Below are positions 52,147-60,511 of a stretch of 64,000 bases of DNA, piece after piece. Both the position numbers and the translations under genes were made by a program. Source of the DNA: Ensifer adhaerens (lineage in GTDB: Bacteria; Pseudomonadota; Alphaproteobacteria; Rhizobiales; Rhizobiaceae). The notes under the pieces were generated by a model, which searched no databases, had not been told where the DNA came from, and was given only the letters and a program-made list of their open reading frames with translations. Within the stretch, counting starts at the first letter, position 1; each line of letters begins with the position of its first letter. Location of the stretch: the NCBI RefSeq assembly GCF_028993555.1, contig NZ_CP118612.1, positions 434,001-498,000 of the forward strand, in the 5' to 3' direction.

Positions 52147-52476
52147 CTACTCGGCCGCCATCATCAGGCTTTCAAGCGCGATGAAGAGCGCGCCATCATC
52201 GTTGCGCAGCGCGATCGTCTTCACCGCCCCCTCATCCGCGCCGAGCGCTTTGCCGGTCTCGAGCGATATCACCCAGTTGTGCAGCGGGCAGGTGACAGCC
52301 TTGGCATGGACGATGCCCTGCGAGAGCGGCCCGCCCTTGTGCGGGCAGTGATCCTCGATGGCGAAAGCCTCGTTCTCCGCGGTGCGGAACACGGCAATCT
52401 TTCCTTGAGGCGTTTTCACGCAGCGCGCGCCCCGCAGCGGAATGTCGGCAATGTTTCCAATGGCAAACCAGGTCAT
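52147..52476 (-). CDS. nirD: Nitrite reductase small subunit NirD
   Basis: A 109-residue Rieske-type protein. ATG 52476 gives MTWFAIGNIADIPLRGARCV. The two iron-sulfur motifs are intact (DHCPHKGGPLSQG and VTCPLHNWVISLETG), so this form should bind a [2Fe-2S] cluster, unlike E. coli NirD. It pairs with NirB, whose gene ends ten bases upstream, and hands electrons in the six-electron reduction of nitrite to ammonium. Confidence 0.93.
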   Translation of the reverse strand: MTWFAIGNIADIPLRGARCVKTPQGKIAVFRTAENEAFAIEDHCPHKGGPLSQGIVHAKAVTCPLHNWVISLETGKALGADEGAVKTIALRNDDGALFIALESLMMAAE

Positions 52477-52486
52477 GGCCGATCTC

Positions 52487-54937
52487 CTATTCCGCAGCTT
52501 GGGGGTAGCCGATGGTCGCCATCGGCCGGAACTCGTGTTTGTCCTTGCCGGAGACGCGCTCCGACCAGGGGTCGACCTGGGCGAACTTCTGACTGAAGAC
52601 GAAGCGATCGAAATAGGCCTTGCGCTTGCCCGCATCACCCATGATCTGGCGGCGGATCTCGTCGAGACCGACGCGTTTGGCCCATTTGTAGATGCGCTCG
52701 AGATAGCGGGCCTGTTCGCGGTACATCTGCGTCAGCGCCACGATATGCTCCAGCGCCTCGTCCTCGCTCTTCACCAGGCCAAGGACTTCCGTGCCCTTGA
52801 TGTCGAGACCGGCGGCGCCGGCAAAATGGATCTCGAAGCCCGAGTCGACGCAGATGACGCCGATGTCCTTGCAGGTCGCTTCCGCGCAATTGCGCGGACA
52901 GCCGGAGACCGCCATCTTCAGCTTGGCGGGCGTCCAGGAACCCCACATGAACTTCTCGATGCGAATGCCGAGGCCGGTCGAATCCTGCGTGCCGAAGCGG
53001 CACCAGTCGGAGCCGACGCAGGTCTTCACCGTGCGCAGGCCCTTGGCATAAGCCTGACCGGAAACGAAGCCAGCCTTGCCGAGATCGGCCCAGACGGCCG
53101 GCAGGTCTTCCTTCTCGATGCCGAGCAGGTCGATGCGCTGGCCGCCCGTCACCTTGACGAGCGGGATCTCGAACTTGTCGACCACATCGGCGATCGCCCG
53201 CAACTCGCCGGAATTGGTGACGCCGCCCCACATGCGCGGCACGACCGAATAGGTGCCGTCCTTCTGGATGTTGGCATGGACGCGCTCGTTGATGAACCGC
53301 GACTGGTAATCGTCGGCATATTCGTCCGGCCAGTCGCAGACGAGGTAGTAGTTGAGCGCCGGCCGGCACTTGGCGCAGCCGCAGGAGGTCTTCCACTCCA
53401 GCTCCTGCATGACGGCCGGAATGGTCTTCAGACCCTTGGCCTTGATCAGCCGGCGAACATCGTCGTGGCCGAGTTCGGTGCAGGTGCACATCGGCTGCAC
53501 GGCGGCCGGATTGTAGGTGTCGCCGAGCGTCAGCGTCATCAGTTGCTCGACAAGTCCGGTGCAGGAGCCGCAGGATGCGGACGCCTTGGTATGGGCACGC
53601 ACGTCGTCAAGCGAGGTCAGGCCCTTCGCACCGATCGTCTGGACAATCTTACCCTTGCAGACGCCGTTGCAGCCGCAGATCTCCGCATCATCCGGCAAGG
53701 CTGCAACGGCCGCCATAGGGTCCAGCGGCGACCCTCCCTGATAGGCCTGGCCGAAGATCAGCGTTTCCCGCATTTCGGAAATATCGGTCTGCTTCTTCTT
53801 GAGATCATTGAACCAGGCACCATCGGCGGTTTCACCGTAAAGAACCGTGCCGATGATGCGGTTGTCCTTCAGAACGACCCGCTTGTAGATGCCGCCGGCG
53901 GCATCGCGCAGCACGATTTCCTCGCGGTCATCACCGTCAGCGAAGTCGCCGAGCGAGAACAGGTTGATACCGGTCACTTTGAGTTTCGTCGGCGTATCTG
54001 AGTGCACGAAGGCGGGCGAGCGGTCGCCGGCCAAATGCGATGCGGCAACCCGCGCCATTTCATAGAGCGGCGCCACGAGGCCATAGACCATGCCGCCGAC
54101 CTCGGCACATTCGCCGAGCGCCATGATGTCGCCGTCGGAGGTCATCATGCCGTCGTCGACGACGATGCCGCGGTTGACGGCAAGGCCGGCGTCCTTGGCT
54201 ATACCCGCATTCGGTCGGATACCGACCGCCATCACCACCAGTGTCGCCGGGATGATGCGGCCGTCGTCGAGTTCGATGCCCTCGACCTTGCCGTTGCCGA
54301 TGACGGCCTTGGTGTTGGCCTTGCAGATGACCTTGATGCCGCGCTCCTCGACGGCTTTCTGCAGCAGGTAGCCGGCAGCCGGATCGAGTTGGCGCTCCAT
54401 CAGCGTCGGCATCACGTGCAGGACAGTCACATCCATGCCGCGCGAGGCAAGGCCGGCGGCCGCTTCAAGCCCGAGCAGGCCACCGCCAATGACGACCGCC
54501 TTTTCGCGCGACTGGGCGGCAAGCAACATTGCCTGCACGTCGTCGAGGTCGCGGTAGGTGATCACACCTGGCAGATCCTTGCCGGGCACCGGAATGATGA
54601 AGGGCACGGAGCCTGTTGCAATCACCAGCTTGTCGTAGCTCTCGGTGACGCCATGGTCGGACGTGACAGTCTTGGCGTCACGGTCGATGGCTACGATCTT
54701 GTGGCCCTTGTAGAGCGTGATGCCGTGCTTGATGTACCAGCCGTCGCCGTGGATGATAATCTGCTCGTAGTCCTTTTCGCCCGAAAGGACAGGGGAGAGC
54801 ATGATGCGGTCGTAGTTGACGCGCGGCTCGGCGTTGAAGATCGTGACCTGGTACTGTCCTGGAGCCTGTTCGAACAGGTGCTCCAGCATGCGTCCGGGCG
54901 CCATGCCGTTGCCAATAATGACGAGCTTTTGGGTCAT
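52487..54937 (-). CDS. nirB: NAD(P)H nitrite reductase large subunit NirB
   Basis: An 816-residue enzyme reducing nitrite to ammonium. The N-terminal FAD/NAD domain has VIIGNGMAPGRMLEHL and VVIGGGLLGLEAAAGLASRG. A BFD-type [2Fe-2S] region (EICGCNGVCKGKIVQTIGAK, SCGSCTGLVEQLM) is followed by a second cysteine set (SCGCAKCRPALNYYL). The sirohaem/[4Fe-4S] ligands are CVGSDWCRFG near 640 and CPRNCAEATC near 678. The length is normal. It lies between the transporter and nirD with short gaps, in one operon. Confidence 0.95.
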   Translation of the reverse strand: MTQKLVIIGNGMAPGRMLEHLFEQAPGQYQVTIFNAEPRVNYDRIMLSPVLSGEKDYEQIIIHGDGWYIKHGITLYKGHKIVAIDRDAKTVTSDHGVTESYDKLVIATGSVPFIIPVPGKDLPGVITYRDLDDVQAMLLAAQSREKAVVIGGGLLGLEAAAGLASRGMDVTVLHVMPTLMERQLDPAAGYLLQKAVEERGIKVICKANTKAVIGNGKVEGIELDDGRIIPATLVVMAVGIRPNAGIAKDAGLAVNRGIVVDDGMMTSDGDIMALGECAEVGGMVYGLVAPLYEMARVAASHLAGDRSPAFVHSDTPTKLKVTGINLFSLGDFADGDDREEIVLRDAAGGIYKRVVLKDNRIIGTVLYGETADGAWFNDLKKKQTDISEMRETLIFGQAYQGGSPLDPMAAVAALPDDAEICGCNGVCKGKIVQTIGAKGLTSLDDVRAHTKASASCGSCTGLVEQLMTLTLGDTYNPAAVQPMCTCTELGHDDVRRLIKAKGLKTIPAVMQELEWKTSCGCAKCRPALNYYLVCDWPDEYADDYQSRFINERVHANIQKDGTYSVVPRMWGGVTNSGELRAIADVVDKFEIPLVKVTGGQRIDLLGIEKEDLPAVWADLGKAGFVSGQAYAKGLRTVKTCVGSDWCRFGTQDSTGLGIRIEKFMWGSWTPAKLKMAVSGCPRNCAEATCKDIGVICVDSGFEIHFAGAAGLDIKGTEVLGLVKSEDEALEHIVALTQMYREQARYLERIYKWAKRVGLDEIRRQIMGDAGKRKAYFDRFVFSQKFAQVDPWSERVSGKDKHEFRPMATIGYPQAAE

Positions 54938-54955
54938 AATTCCAAGTCCTTGAGA

Positions 54956-56200
54956 TTAGGCAGTTGCCGTGGCGGTCGCGGAATGCGCCTGACGTTCCAT
55001 CCGCATTACGGACACGTGCATCCAGACGAGAGAGATCGCGACGATCGCAAACAGCAGCAGAAAGCAGCTGGACCACAGGCCAGTAATGTCCTTGAGAAGG
55101 CCGAAGGCGATTGGCAGCAGGAAACCGCCCAGTCCGCCCATCATACCGACGATGCCGCCAACGGCGCCGACGTTGTTCGGGTAGTACGCCGGGATATGCT
55201 TGAAGACGGCCGCCTTGCCGAGGCTCATGAAAAACCCGAGCACGAAGATGACAATGATGAAGAGGAAAGGAGTGATCGACGCCGCCGGCAGCGACAGGAC
55301 GAGGGTTGCTGCGCCGCAAACGACCAGCATCGCGTACATGACGCTTCTCGCGCCCTTCTTGTCGGACAGGAAGCCCCCAAAGGCGCGGAAGATGCTGCCT
55401 GGAATGGAATAGGCTGCGGCAATCATGCCGGCGACTTCGAGGTTGAAGCCATAGACACCAACCAGGTAGCGCGGCAGCCACAGTGACAGGGCGACAAAGC
55501 CGCCGAAGGCGAAGGCATAGTAGAGCGAGAAGCGCCAGACCTGAATGTTCTTCAGCGGAGCGAATTCCTGCAGAAGGCTCTTGGATATCACGCCGCGATT
55601 CCGGCGCTCACGGAAAGCGGGATCGTCGGTGGTCGAAAACCAGAAAATGATTGCCGTTGCCGCAAGGACCAGGGCCCAGATCTCGGCAACTGTCTGCCAA
55701 CCCCATGCGATCAGCACGAACGGTGCTGCGAACTTCGTGACGGCGGCGCCGACATTGCCCGCGCCGAAGATGCCGAGTGCCGTCCCTTGCCTTTCCGGCG
55801 GAAAGAACGGTGAAACGTAGGCAACGCCGACCGCGAAGGAGCCGCCGGCAAGACCAACCCCCAGGCCCGCAATGAGCATTTCCGTATAAGTCGTGGCATA
55901 GCTCAGCAGAAAGGTCGCCAGTGCCGATGCCAGCATTGTGAGCGTGTAGACGAGACGACCACCATAACGCCCGGTCCAAATTCCAAGGACGAGACGGACG
56001 ACGGATCCGGTCAGGATGGGCGTGCCAACCAACAAGCCGAACTGTGCCTCACTGAGGCCGAGATCCTGCTTGATGCGAACACCGATGATGGCAAAGATCG
56101 TCCACACGGCGAAACAGACCGTGAAGGCAGACGTGGAGATCCACAGTGCTTTGGCGGGTTCGCCGGTATACATCGAACAGCTCTTCTTAGAACGAGACAT
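54956..56200 (-). CDS. MFS nitrate/nitrite transporter (NarK/NasA type)
   Basis: A 414-residue major facilitator with twelve helices. Nitrate-signature-like glycine-rich segments are visible: GVGLAGGSFAVGVAYVSPFF in helix 5 and VGAVGGIVGMMGGLGGFLLP in helix 11, both family hallmarks. ATG 56200 (MSRSKKSCSM) follows GGAGAAGTC. It is the first structural gene of the nitrate operon, 18 bases before nirB, and would bring nitrate into the cell. A sigma54 promoter and an ANTAR-type leader precede it. Confidence 0.93.
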   Translation of the reverse strand: MSRSKKSCSMYTGEPAKALWISTSAFTVCFAVWTIFAIIGVRIKQDLGLSEAQFGLLVGTPILTGSVVRLVLGIWTGRYGGRLVYTLTMLASALATFLLSYATTYTEMLIAGLGVGLAGGSFAVGVAYVSPFFPPERQGTALGIFGAGNVGAAVTKFAAPFVLIAWGWQTVAEIWALVLAATAIIFWFSTTDDPAFRERRNRGVISKSLLQEFAPLKNIQVWRFSLYYAFAFGGFVALSLWLPRYLVGVYGFNLEVAGMIAAAYSIPGSIFRAFGGFLSDKKGARSVMYAMLVVCGAATLVLSLPAASITPFLFIIVIFVLGFFMSLGKAAVFKHIPAYYPNNVGAVGGIVGMMGGLGGFLLPIAFGLLKDITGLWSSCFLLLFAIVAISLVWMHVSVMRMERQAHSATATATA

Positions 56201-56361
56201 GACTTCTCCGCGGCTCGACAAGGTCGCGCCTATCAAACGTTGAGGGATCAGAAATGCGAAAAGGGGCACGTCAGGGTAACGCGTACGAAAGTACGCGGGA
56301 TATCCTGCTCAGCGACTTTGCGTGACGCGCCCATCGTTGGACGCTGTGCGGCCTTTCGGCT
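56201..56361 (-). ncRNA. Nas operon leader with two ANTAR-type hexaloop hairpins
   Basis: On the minus-strand transcript, hairpin 1 (56344-56327) is GCGTCC-AACGAT-GGGCGC, and hairpin 2 (56326-56307) is TCA-c-GC-AAAGTC-GC-TGA with a bulged C. Both loops have six bases with A at position 1 and G at position 4, the ANTAR recognition pattern. A third hairpin, CGCGTAC-TTTC-GTACGCG (56297-56280), could act as the terminator part. NasT, encoded upstream, is an ANTAR antiterminator, so nitrate-responsive readthrough into the transporter gene is expected. The 5' end is inferred from the sigma54 promoter. Confidence 0.7.
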
Positions 56362-56372
56362 CAGAAATTACT

Positions 56373-56389
56373 ATGCAAGGGTCGTGCCA
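56373..56389 (-). promoter_or_regulatory. Sigma54 promoter of the nas operon
   Basis: The minus strand reads TGGCACGACCCTTGCAT, matching TGGCAC-N5-TTGCA with GG and GC at the -24/-12 positions. Transcription would start about 56361. NtrC control in nitrogen limitation is the usual partner. Confidence 0.85.
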
Positions 56390-56407
56390 GTTTCAGAATC
56401 GGCATGG

Positions 56408-56477
56408 TTTGGCCCTTTTGGGCCAAATCTCGCTCTGAGCGGGCGCGGAAAGGCGATTAAATCATCGGCACGTGCCG
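56408..56477. promoter_or_regulatory. Palindromes upstream of the sigma54 promoter
   Basis: TTTGGCCC-TTTT-GGGCCAAA (56408-56427) and CGGCACGTGCCG (56466-56477) lie 20-100 bases upstream of the sigma54 promoter, between it and the nasS stop. The first could end the nasTS transcript; the second has NtrC-like GCAC/GTGC arms. Both roles are inferred. Confidence 0.45.
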
Positions 56478-56513
56478 TCTGAATCTATTAGGTGCCTATA
56501 AAATAGGCGTGGA

Positions 56514-57731
56514 TCACGGCTGTTTTTGAGCAGCGAGATATTCGTCGATGCGTTCGGGATCAAAAAGCCTACCATCGAAAAAGCCGTCAGGGCCAAGGGT
56601 CAATACGCCAGTGGAGCCGACCGGCGTCTCCATGTGCAGCGCGCCCTCGACCTTGGAGCTTGCGGACGGCATCGCGAGACCGAGCGTCTTTAGGGCGCTC
56701 CGGTAAATATCGGGCCTATAGGTATTGCCGGCGACCCGCTGGTGGGAAGCGGTATGCTCGACCTGGCCCCAGCGAACCATCTGCGTGTAGAACCATAGCG
56801 CGTGGCTCTTCCAGGGAAATGTCGCCGCTTTGGCGTTTGGGACGAAAAAGTCATTCACTGTTTGCGTGTAGCGACCGCCAATTCTGAGTTCGCCCGTCAG
56901 TGCGGGGCGCAGCCATTCCGCGGACTTGTTTATGTACGCGGCTCCCGAGAGCAATCGGGCGAGTTCCTCATAATTGTCCGGCTCGGCGCACCAGAGCGAC
57001 GCATTGTAGATCGCTCTCAGCAGCGCGGCGAGCGCTTCGGGATGACTATCAGCCCAACGGGCGTTCACGCCCAGTACCTTTTCCGGACTGGACTTCCAGA
57101 TCGCTGCCTTGACGGTCGCGAGATGGGCTCCACGTTTGAGAACGCCAAACGTGTTCCAGGGTTCGCCGACGCAATAACCGTCGATTGTCCCGTCTTTCAG
57201 TGCGTTGCCCATATCGGCAGGAGGCAGCGTCACGATCTCGACCTCGCGTTCGGGATCGATGCCACTTGCCGCAAGCCAGTACCGCAGTTCGTAATTATGC
57301 CCGGAGTAAGGGTGCACGACACCGAAGCGAAGCGGGTCTGTTGCCCCTTGCGTGATCACTTGCCGCAACGCGGCGCCGCTGGAGCGTGCATCGAGGTCAC
57401 CGGTCGCACCGTTGTCGACCATCTTCCACCAGAGATTGCCCGACACAGTGATCGCATTGCCGCCGAGCCCAAGCGCCATGGGAACGATCATTCGCGGTGC
57501 GGGCGCGGTGAGCCCGAGATTGCAGGCAATCGGCATGGGCGCAAGAATGTGGGCGACTTCGAAATGTCCGACCGCCAACCTGTCCCTGACCGTGGCCCAG
57601 GAGCGTTCGCGCACGAGCGTGAGGTCCACCTGCTCATCTTCCGCAAAACCCTTCTCTTTGGCGACGATGAGGAGAGCACTATCCAGAAGCGGCAGGAAGC
57701 CCGCCGTGATTTCATGCCTGTTCTTCCTCAT
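56514..57731 (-). CDS. nasS: Nitrate-sensing protein NasS
   Basis: A 405-residue protein of the NrtA/CmpA nitrate-binding family but without a signal peptide (it starts MRKNRHEITAGFLPLLDSAL), so it is cytoplasmic, as NasS sensors are. Typical segments are FEVAHILAPMPIACNLGL, VHPYSGHNYELRYWLAASGI and IDGYCVGEPWNTFGVL. In rhizobia and Azotobacter NasS binds NasT until nitrate or nitrite releases it. Its ATG overlaps the nasT stop (ATGA). No membrane importer genes accompany it, which further argues for sensing over transport. Confidence 0.92.
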   Translation of the reverse strand: MRKNRHEITAGFLPLLDSALLIVAKEKGFAEDEQVDLTLVRERSWATVRDRLAVGHFEVAHILAPMPIACNLGLTAPAPRMIVPMALGLGGNAITVSGNLWWKMVDNGATGDLDARSSGAALRQVITQGATDPLRFGVVHPYSGHNYELRYWLAASGIDPEREVEIVTLPPADMGNALKDGTIDGYCVGEPWNTFGVLKRGAHLATVKAAIWKSSPEKVLGVNARWADSHPEALAALLRAIYNASLWCAEPDNYEELARLLSGAAYINKSAEWLRPALTGELRIGGRYTQTVNDFFVPNAKAATFPWKSHALWFYTQMVRWGQVEHTASHQRVAGNTYRPDIYRSALKTLGLAMPSASSKVEGALHMETPVGSTGVLTLGPDGFFDGRLFDPERIDEYLAAQKQP

Positions 57732-58330
57732 GCGTCGGCTCCAGGGTCGAGCAGGCTAGCCGCAGTGATAAGGCTTTGAGCGATCTCGACGATTTTCCTG
57801 TTCTGGCCCATGGCCGTTCGCCGCAACAAGGCATAGGCCTCCTCCTCAGACACCCCGCGGGTGCGCATCAGCACCGCCTTTGCACGATCAACCAGCTTGC
57901 GGTTTTCCAACTCGCCGCGTGCTTCTTCAAGCTCCCGGTTCAATCTCGAAAATGCATTGAAGCGGCTTATCGCCATTTTGAGGATTGCACGCACACGTTC
58001 CTGCTTCAGGCCGTCGACAATGTAGGCTGAAACGCCAGCGTCCACAGCAGCCTCGATCGATGCTTCGTCGGACTTGTCTACGAACATGGCGATAGGCCGT
58101 TTTACCGCGCGTGATATCTGGAACATGCTTTCCAACATGTCTCTGTTGGGATTCTCGAGATCAATGACGATGACGTCAGGATCGATCTCTGTGATCCTCC
58201 TGGCAAGACCATTCATGTCCGCGATGATTGTGACCTGAACATATCCCGCATCCCGCAACCCGTGTTCAATGACCGATGCGCGAATGCGGTTCTCATCGAT
58301 GACCAGTACGTTCAGACTGCTAGGTTTCAT
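57728..58330 (-). CDS. nasT: ANTAR antiterminator NasT
   Basis: A 200-residue response-regulator-like protein. Residues 1-120 form a receiver (LNVLVIDENRIRASVIEHGL, VIVIDLENPNRDMLESMF), and the C-terminal ANTAR RNA-binding domain reads ENRKLVDRAKAVLMRTRGVS then EEEAYALLRRTAMGQNRKIV. NasT binds two-hexaloop RNA and prevents termination in nitrate operon leaders. ATG 58330 (MKPSSLNVLV) was chosen over an upstream start at 58414. It overlaps nasS, whose product sequesters it without nitrate. The target leader lies at 56201-56361. Confidence 0.93.
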   Translation of the reverse strand: MKPSSLNVLVIDENRIRASVIEHGLRDAGYVQVTIIADMNGLARRITEIDPDVIVIDLENPNRDMLESMFQISRAVKRPIAMFVDKSDEASIEAAVDAGVSAYIVDGLKQERVRAILKMAISRFNAFSRLNRELEEARGELENRKLVDRAKAVLMRTRGVSEEEAYALLRRTAMGQNRKIVEIAQSLITAASLLDPGADA

Positions 58331-58680
58331 GAGGCCGACGACACAAATTTTCCGACATTCATTCAATATCAGGCCTGCGGTCGAAAGAAGGCCGAGATGA
58401 CCTAGACGGCTCACCGGGTGCGGGGAGATTCGATCTAGAAAGAATTACTGATGTGACATGAAGGCAAATCGTAGCGAAGGGAAGGTCTGTTTCTGCGATT
58501 TCGGTACGCTGCGGCAAGAATGCCGACCCGAAGCTCCGCGAGATCGCTTCCGATTGTAAACACAAGGAAGCCGCTTGATGCAGGGCTTGTGTGGCCGGTG
58601 GGTCGGGGAAGTCAGATCGCAGTTTGCTGGGTGTCACGGCATTGCATTTCGCTGTCCGTCGGATGTAAGACGGCTGCTGC
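58331..58680. other. Intergenic region between nasT and an ArsR-type gene
   Basis: About 350 bases without a gene, holding the divergent promoters and the first copy of a 31-bp repeat (58479-58509). Confidence 0.5.
58479..58509 (+). repeat. 31-bp repeat, copy 1
   Basis: Begins GGGAAGGTCTGTTTCTGCGA and ends GATTTCGGTACGC. It matches 59191-59221 at 29 of 31 positions, the mismatches being TG against CC in the middle. Both copies are in the same orientation and intergenic, on either side of the ArsR-type gene. Confidence 0.7.
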
Positions 58681-59028
58681 GTGCCGGATCAGCGACCAAG
58701 ATATGGCAAAGCCGTGACCTCCGAACTGAATGAACAGCAGGCCCATGAGGCTGCAAAGCTCCTGCAAGCTATCGCGCATCCGAAACGGCTTTTGCTGTTG
58801 GCAGCGCTTTCCGATCGACAGTTGTCTGCTGGTCGGCTCGCGGCCGCAGTCGGGCTGCCGCCCGGAATGGTGTACAAGCACCTCCACAAACTCGTTGAAA
58901 TTGGCATGCTCACGGTGAGCGCCAAGTCCGCGGGTATGCGGTTTTCCATCGCTTCTCCCGAGACCGCATTCAAACTCATGGAGATCCTGGCCGTGTTGCC
59001 GGTGCAGATATCCGGAAATGTTGCTTGA
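58681..59028 (+). CDS. ArsR/winged-helix transcriptional regulator
   Basis: A 115-residue regulator. The winged helix is AKLLQAIAHPKRLLLLAALS, then LSAGRLAAAVGLPPGMVYKHLHKLVEIGMLTV with a GMRFSIAS wing. No metal- or sulfur-sensing cysteines are present, so the signal is unclear. The start is a GTG at 58681 or 58714; both lack a strong ribosome binding site. It stands alone between two copies of a 31-bp repeat, divergent from nasT, and might regulate itself or the SyrB-like genes downstream through that repeat. Confidence 0.75.
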   Translation: MPDQRPRYGKAVTSELNEQQAHEAAKLLQAIAHPKRLLLLAALSDRQLSAGRLAAAVGLPPGMVYKHLHKLVEIGMLTVSAKSAGMRFSIASPETAFKLMEILAVLPVQISGNVA

Positions 59029-59417
59029 AACGCCGGCAGGTGTGGCGAGGCTTAGCTAACCCAATGTGCCGGAAAGAAAGGCCCCGGCGGTAGGCGGGGC
59101 GAGTATCGCACCCATATGGCTCAAAGGGCGCGGGGAGGATTGCAGTCCAACAGAAACTGCTCATGTACGCTACGCGCATAGCTCTGGGGAGGGAAGGTCT
59201 GTTTCCCCGATTTCGGTACGCCCTCGCATAAAAACTCGGCCACTAACGTCGCAGCGCGAACCGCTGCATCGCGGCCGGCGTCTGGTACGCCTTCGGTTCT
59301 CGTATCAACCGGTGATGGCGTCATGCGCCAACGCATAGATGATGCCGCGATGCGCAGTTATTGACTCTGCTGTCCGCCCAATGGAAAAAGATGATCGGTT
59401 TGAGAGGGGACACACTC
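59029..59417. other. Intergenic region upstream of the SyrB-like genes
   Basis: About 390 bases with no gene, holding the second copy of the 31-bp repeat (59191-59221) about 200 bases before the first SyrB-like ATG. Confidence 0.5.
59191..59221 (+). repeat. 31-bp repeat, copy 2
   Basis: Begins GGGAAGGTCTGTTTCCCCGA and ends GATTTCGGTACGC; 29 of 31 bases equal copy 1 at 58479-58509. It may be a regulatory element or a small dispersed repeat. Confidence 0.7.
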
Positions 59418-59840
59418 ATGGCAGACGAGAGCAATACCGAAATCGTTGAGACCGCGCCGCTGGCGGAAGTCGCGCCGCCCAAGAAGCGTCGGGGGCCGCG
59501 GCCCAAGAATGTCGTTGCGGAAGCGACTGCCGAGTTGCCGGAGGCAGGTGCTGCCCAGCCGGTGAGGGGACGCCGGAAGCGCGCAGATAAGTCGGCGGAC
59601 GCGAAGCTTTCGGTAGAGGCACCGGCCGTTGTCAAAACCCGGGCAAAGAAGGTCGCCAAGGGCGCCGCGAAAACCCGTGAGGCAAAGCAGCCGACAGCGG
59701 CGACGGCTCCAGCTCCAGTCCTCGACGACATTGCAGATCTTCTCCAGCTCGAAGAAGAGAATGCACGGCTGCGCAAGGCGCTGGCCGAGAAACTGCGTGC
59801 CGAGAACGCCGAACTGCGCAAGCGTTTGGGCCTTGCCTGA
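59418..59840 (+). CDS. SyrB-like regulator, first of three
   Basis: A 140-residue protein. It starts MADESNTEIVETAPLAEVAP and has a basic, alanine/proline-rich disordered middle with KKRRGPRPKN and GRRKRADKS segments, then a C-terminal leucine-rich helix DDIADLLQLEEENARLRKAL ending AENAELRKRLGLA. This layout is that of Sinorhizobium SyrB, which affects syrM and nod gene expression. GAGGGG precedes the ATG at 59418. It is the most SyrB-like of three tandem relatives; the C-terminal helix could form a leucine zipper or contact the H-NS/Ros-type machinery. The role here is unknown. Confidence 0.8.
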   Translation: MADESNTEIVETAPLAEVAPPKKRRGPRPKNVVAEATAELPEAGAAQPVRGRRKRADKSADAKLSVEAPAVVKTRAKKVAKGAAKTREAKQPTAATAPAPVLDDIADLLQLEEENARLRKALAEKLRAENAELRKRLGLA

Positions 59841-59960
59841 TCAATCGGTTGAGGGCCGATCGGATAGCCTGCTTGGCCCTTTTCATCGCATTCTGTCTGG
59901 CGCTCGTTTGAGGGCTGTGGTCAAGGATGCGGGTGCCATTGATCGGGTTGGCGGCGCACT

Positions 59961-60479
59961 ATGAAAGCACCATGGAAATATCTGGTCCAGCTGGCGTCCC
60001 GGGGGCGAACGGTCAAGGCGCCGGAAAGTCGTCCTGAAATCGAGACCGAGGAGCTGGCAGACGACGTTGCTGACCCGATCGCGGAAGCCTCAAACGAGGA
60101 GGCAAGCAGTCTCGACGCTCCGAACATCGATACCGAAGTTGCTGCGGTTAACGAAGGTGACGGGACACTCACTATAGCAGTCGACCGGTTAACTGCCGAC
60201 GCTCAGGAGATGCTTCCGGAACCCGCCGGACCACCAAGGCCACCGCCGACGGAAAGGCGGAAGCGCATTCGGAAAACGAGCGTCGGCGATGTTGTAGTGT
60301 CTAACGTCGTCGAGTATGGAGAAGGCACTTCCGGTGTCCCACAGCCGCCGATGACCTTCGTCGACGAGATGACCGCACTGGACGAGGACGTCAGGCAACT
60401 AAGACGCCGGCTTGCAGAAAAGTTGCAGTTGCAGAATGCGCAGCTCAAAAGAATGCTTCGGCGATATGACACGCCGTAA
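59961..60479 (+). CDS. SyrB-like protein, second of three
   Basis: A 172-residue acidic-then-basic protein. Residues about 20-85 are acidic and disordered; a basic patch PPPTERRKRIRKTSVGDVV is near 95-113. The C-terminus, DEDVRQLRRRLAEKLQLQNA then QLKRMLRRYDTP, is related to the SyrB end (LAEKLRxEN). The N-terminal MKAPWKYLVQLASRGRTVKA is unlike the first paralogue. It follows by 120 bases on the same strand. It looks like a diverged SyrB-family member; no DNA-binding domain is recognisable. Confidence 0.6.
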   Translation: MKAPWKYLVQLASRGRTVKAPESRPEIETEELADDVADPIAEASNEEASSLDAPNIDTEVAAVNEGDGTLTIAVDRLTADAQEMLPEPAGPPRPPPTERRKRIRKTSVGDVVVSNVVEYGEGTSGVPQPPMTFVDEMTALDEDVRQLRRRLAEKLQLQNAQLKRMLRRYDTP

Positions 60480-60511
60480 ACTGTTTTCGCACCCTTAAAC
60501 GTTGGAGCCGC

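Noticed and set aside
52442..55486. Two long plus-strand open frames (about 519 and 494 codons) across nirB and the transporter gene
   Set aside because: They are antisense to well-supported genes, have histidine/arginine/aspartate-heavy composition typical of shadow frames in GC-rich DNA, and show no family sequence.
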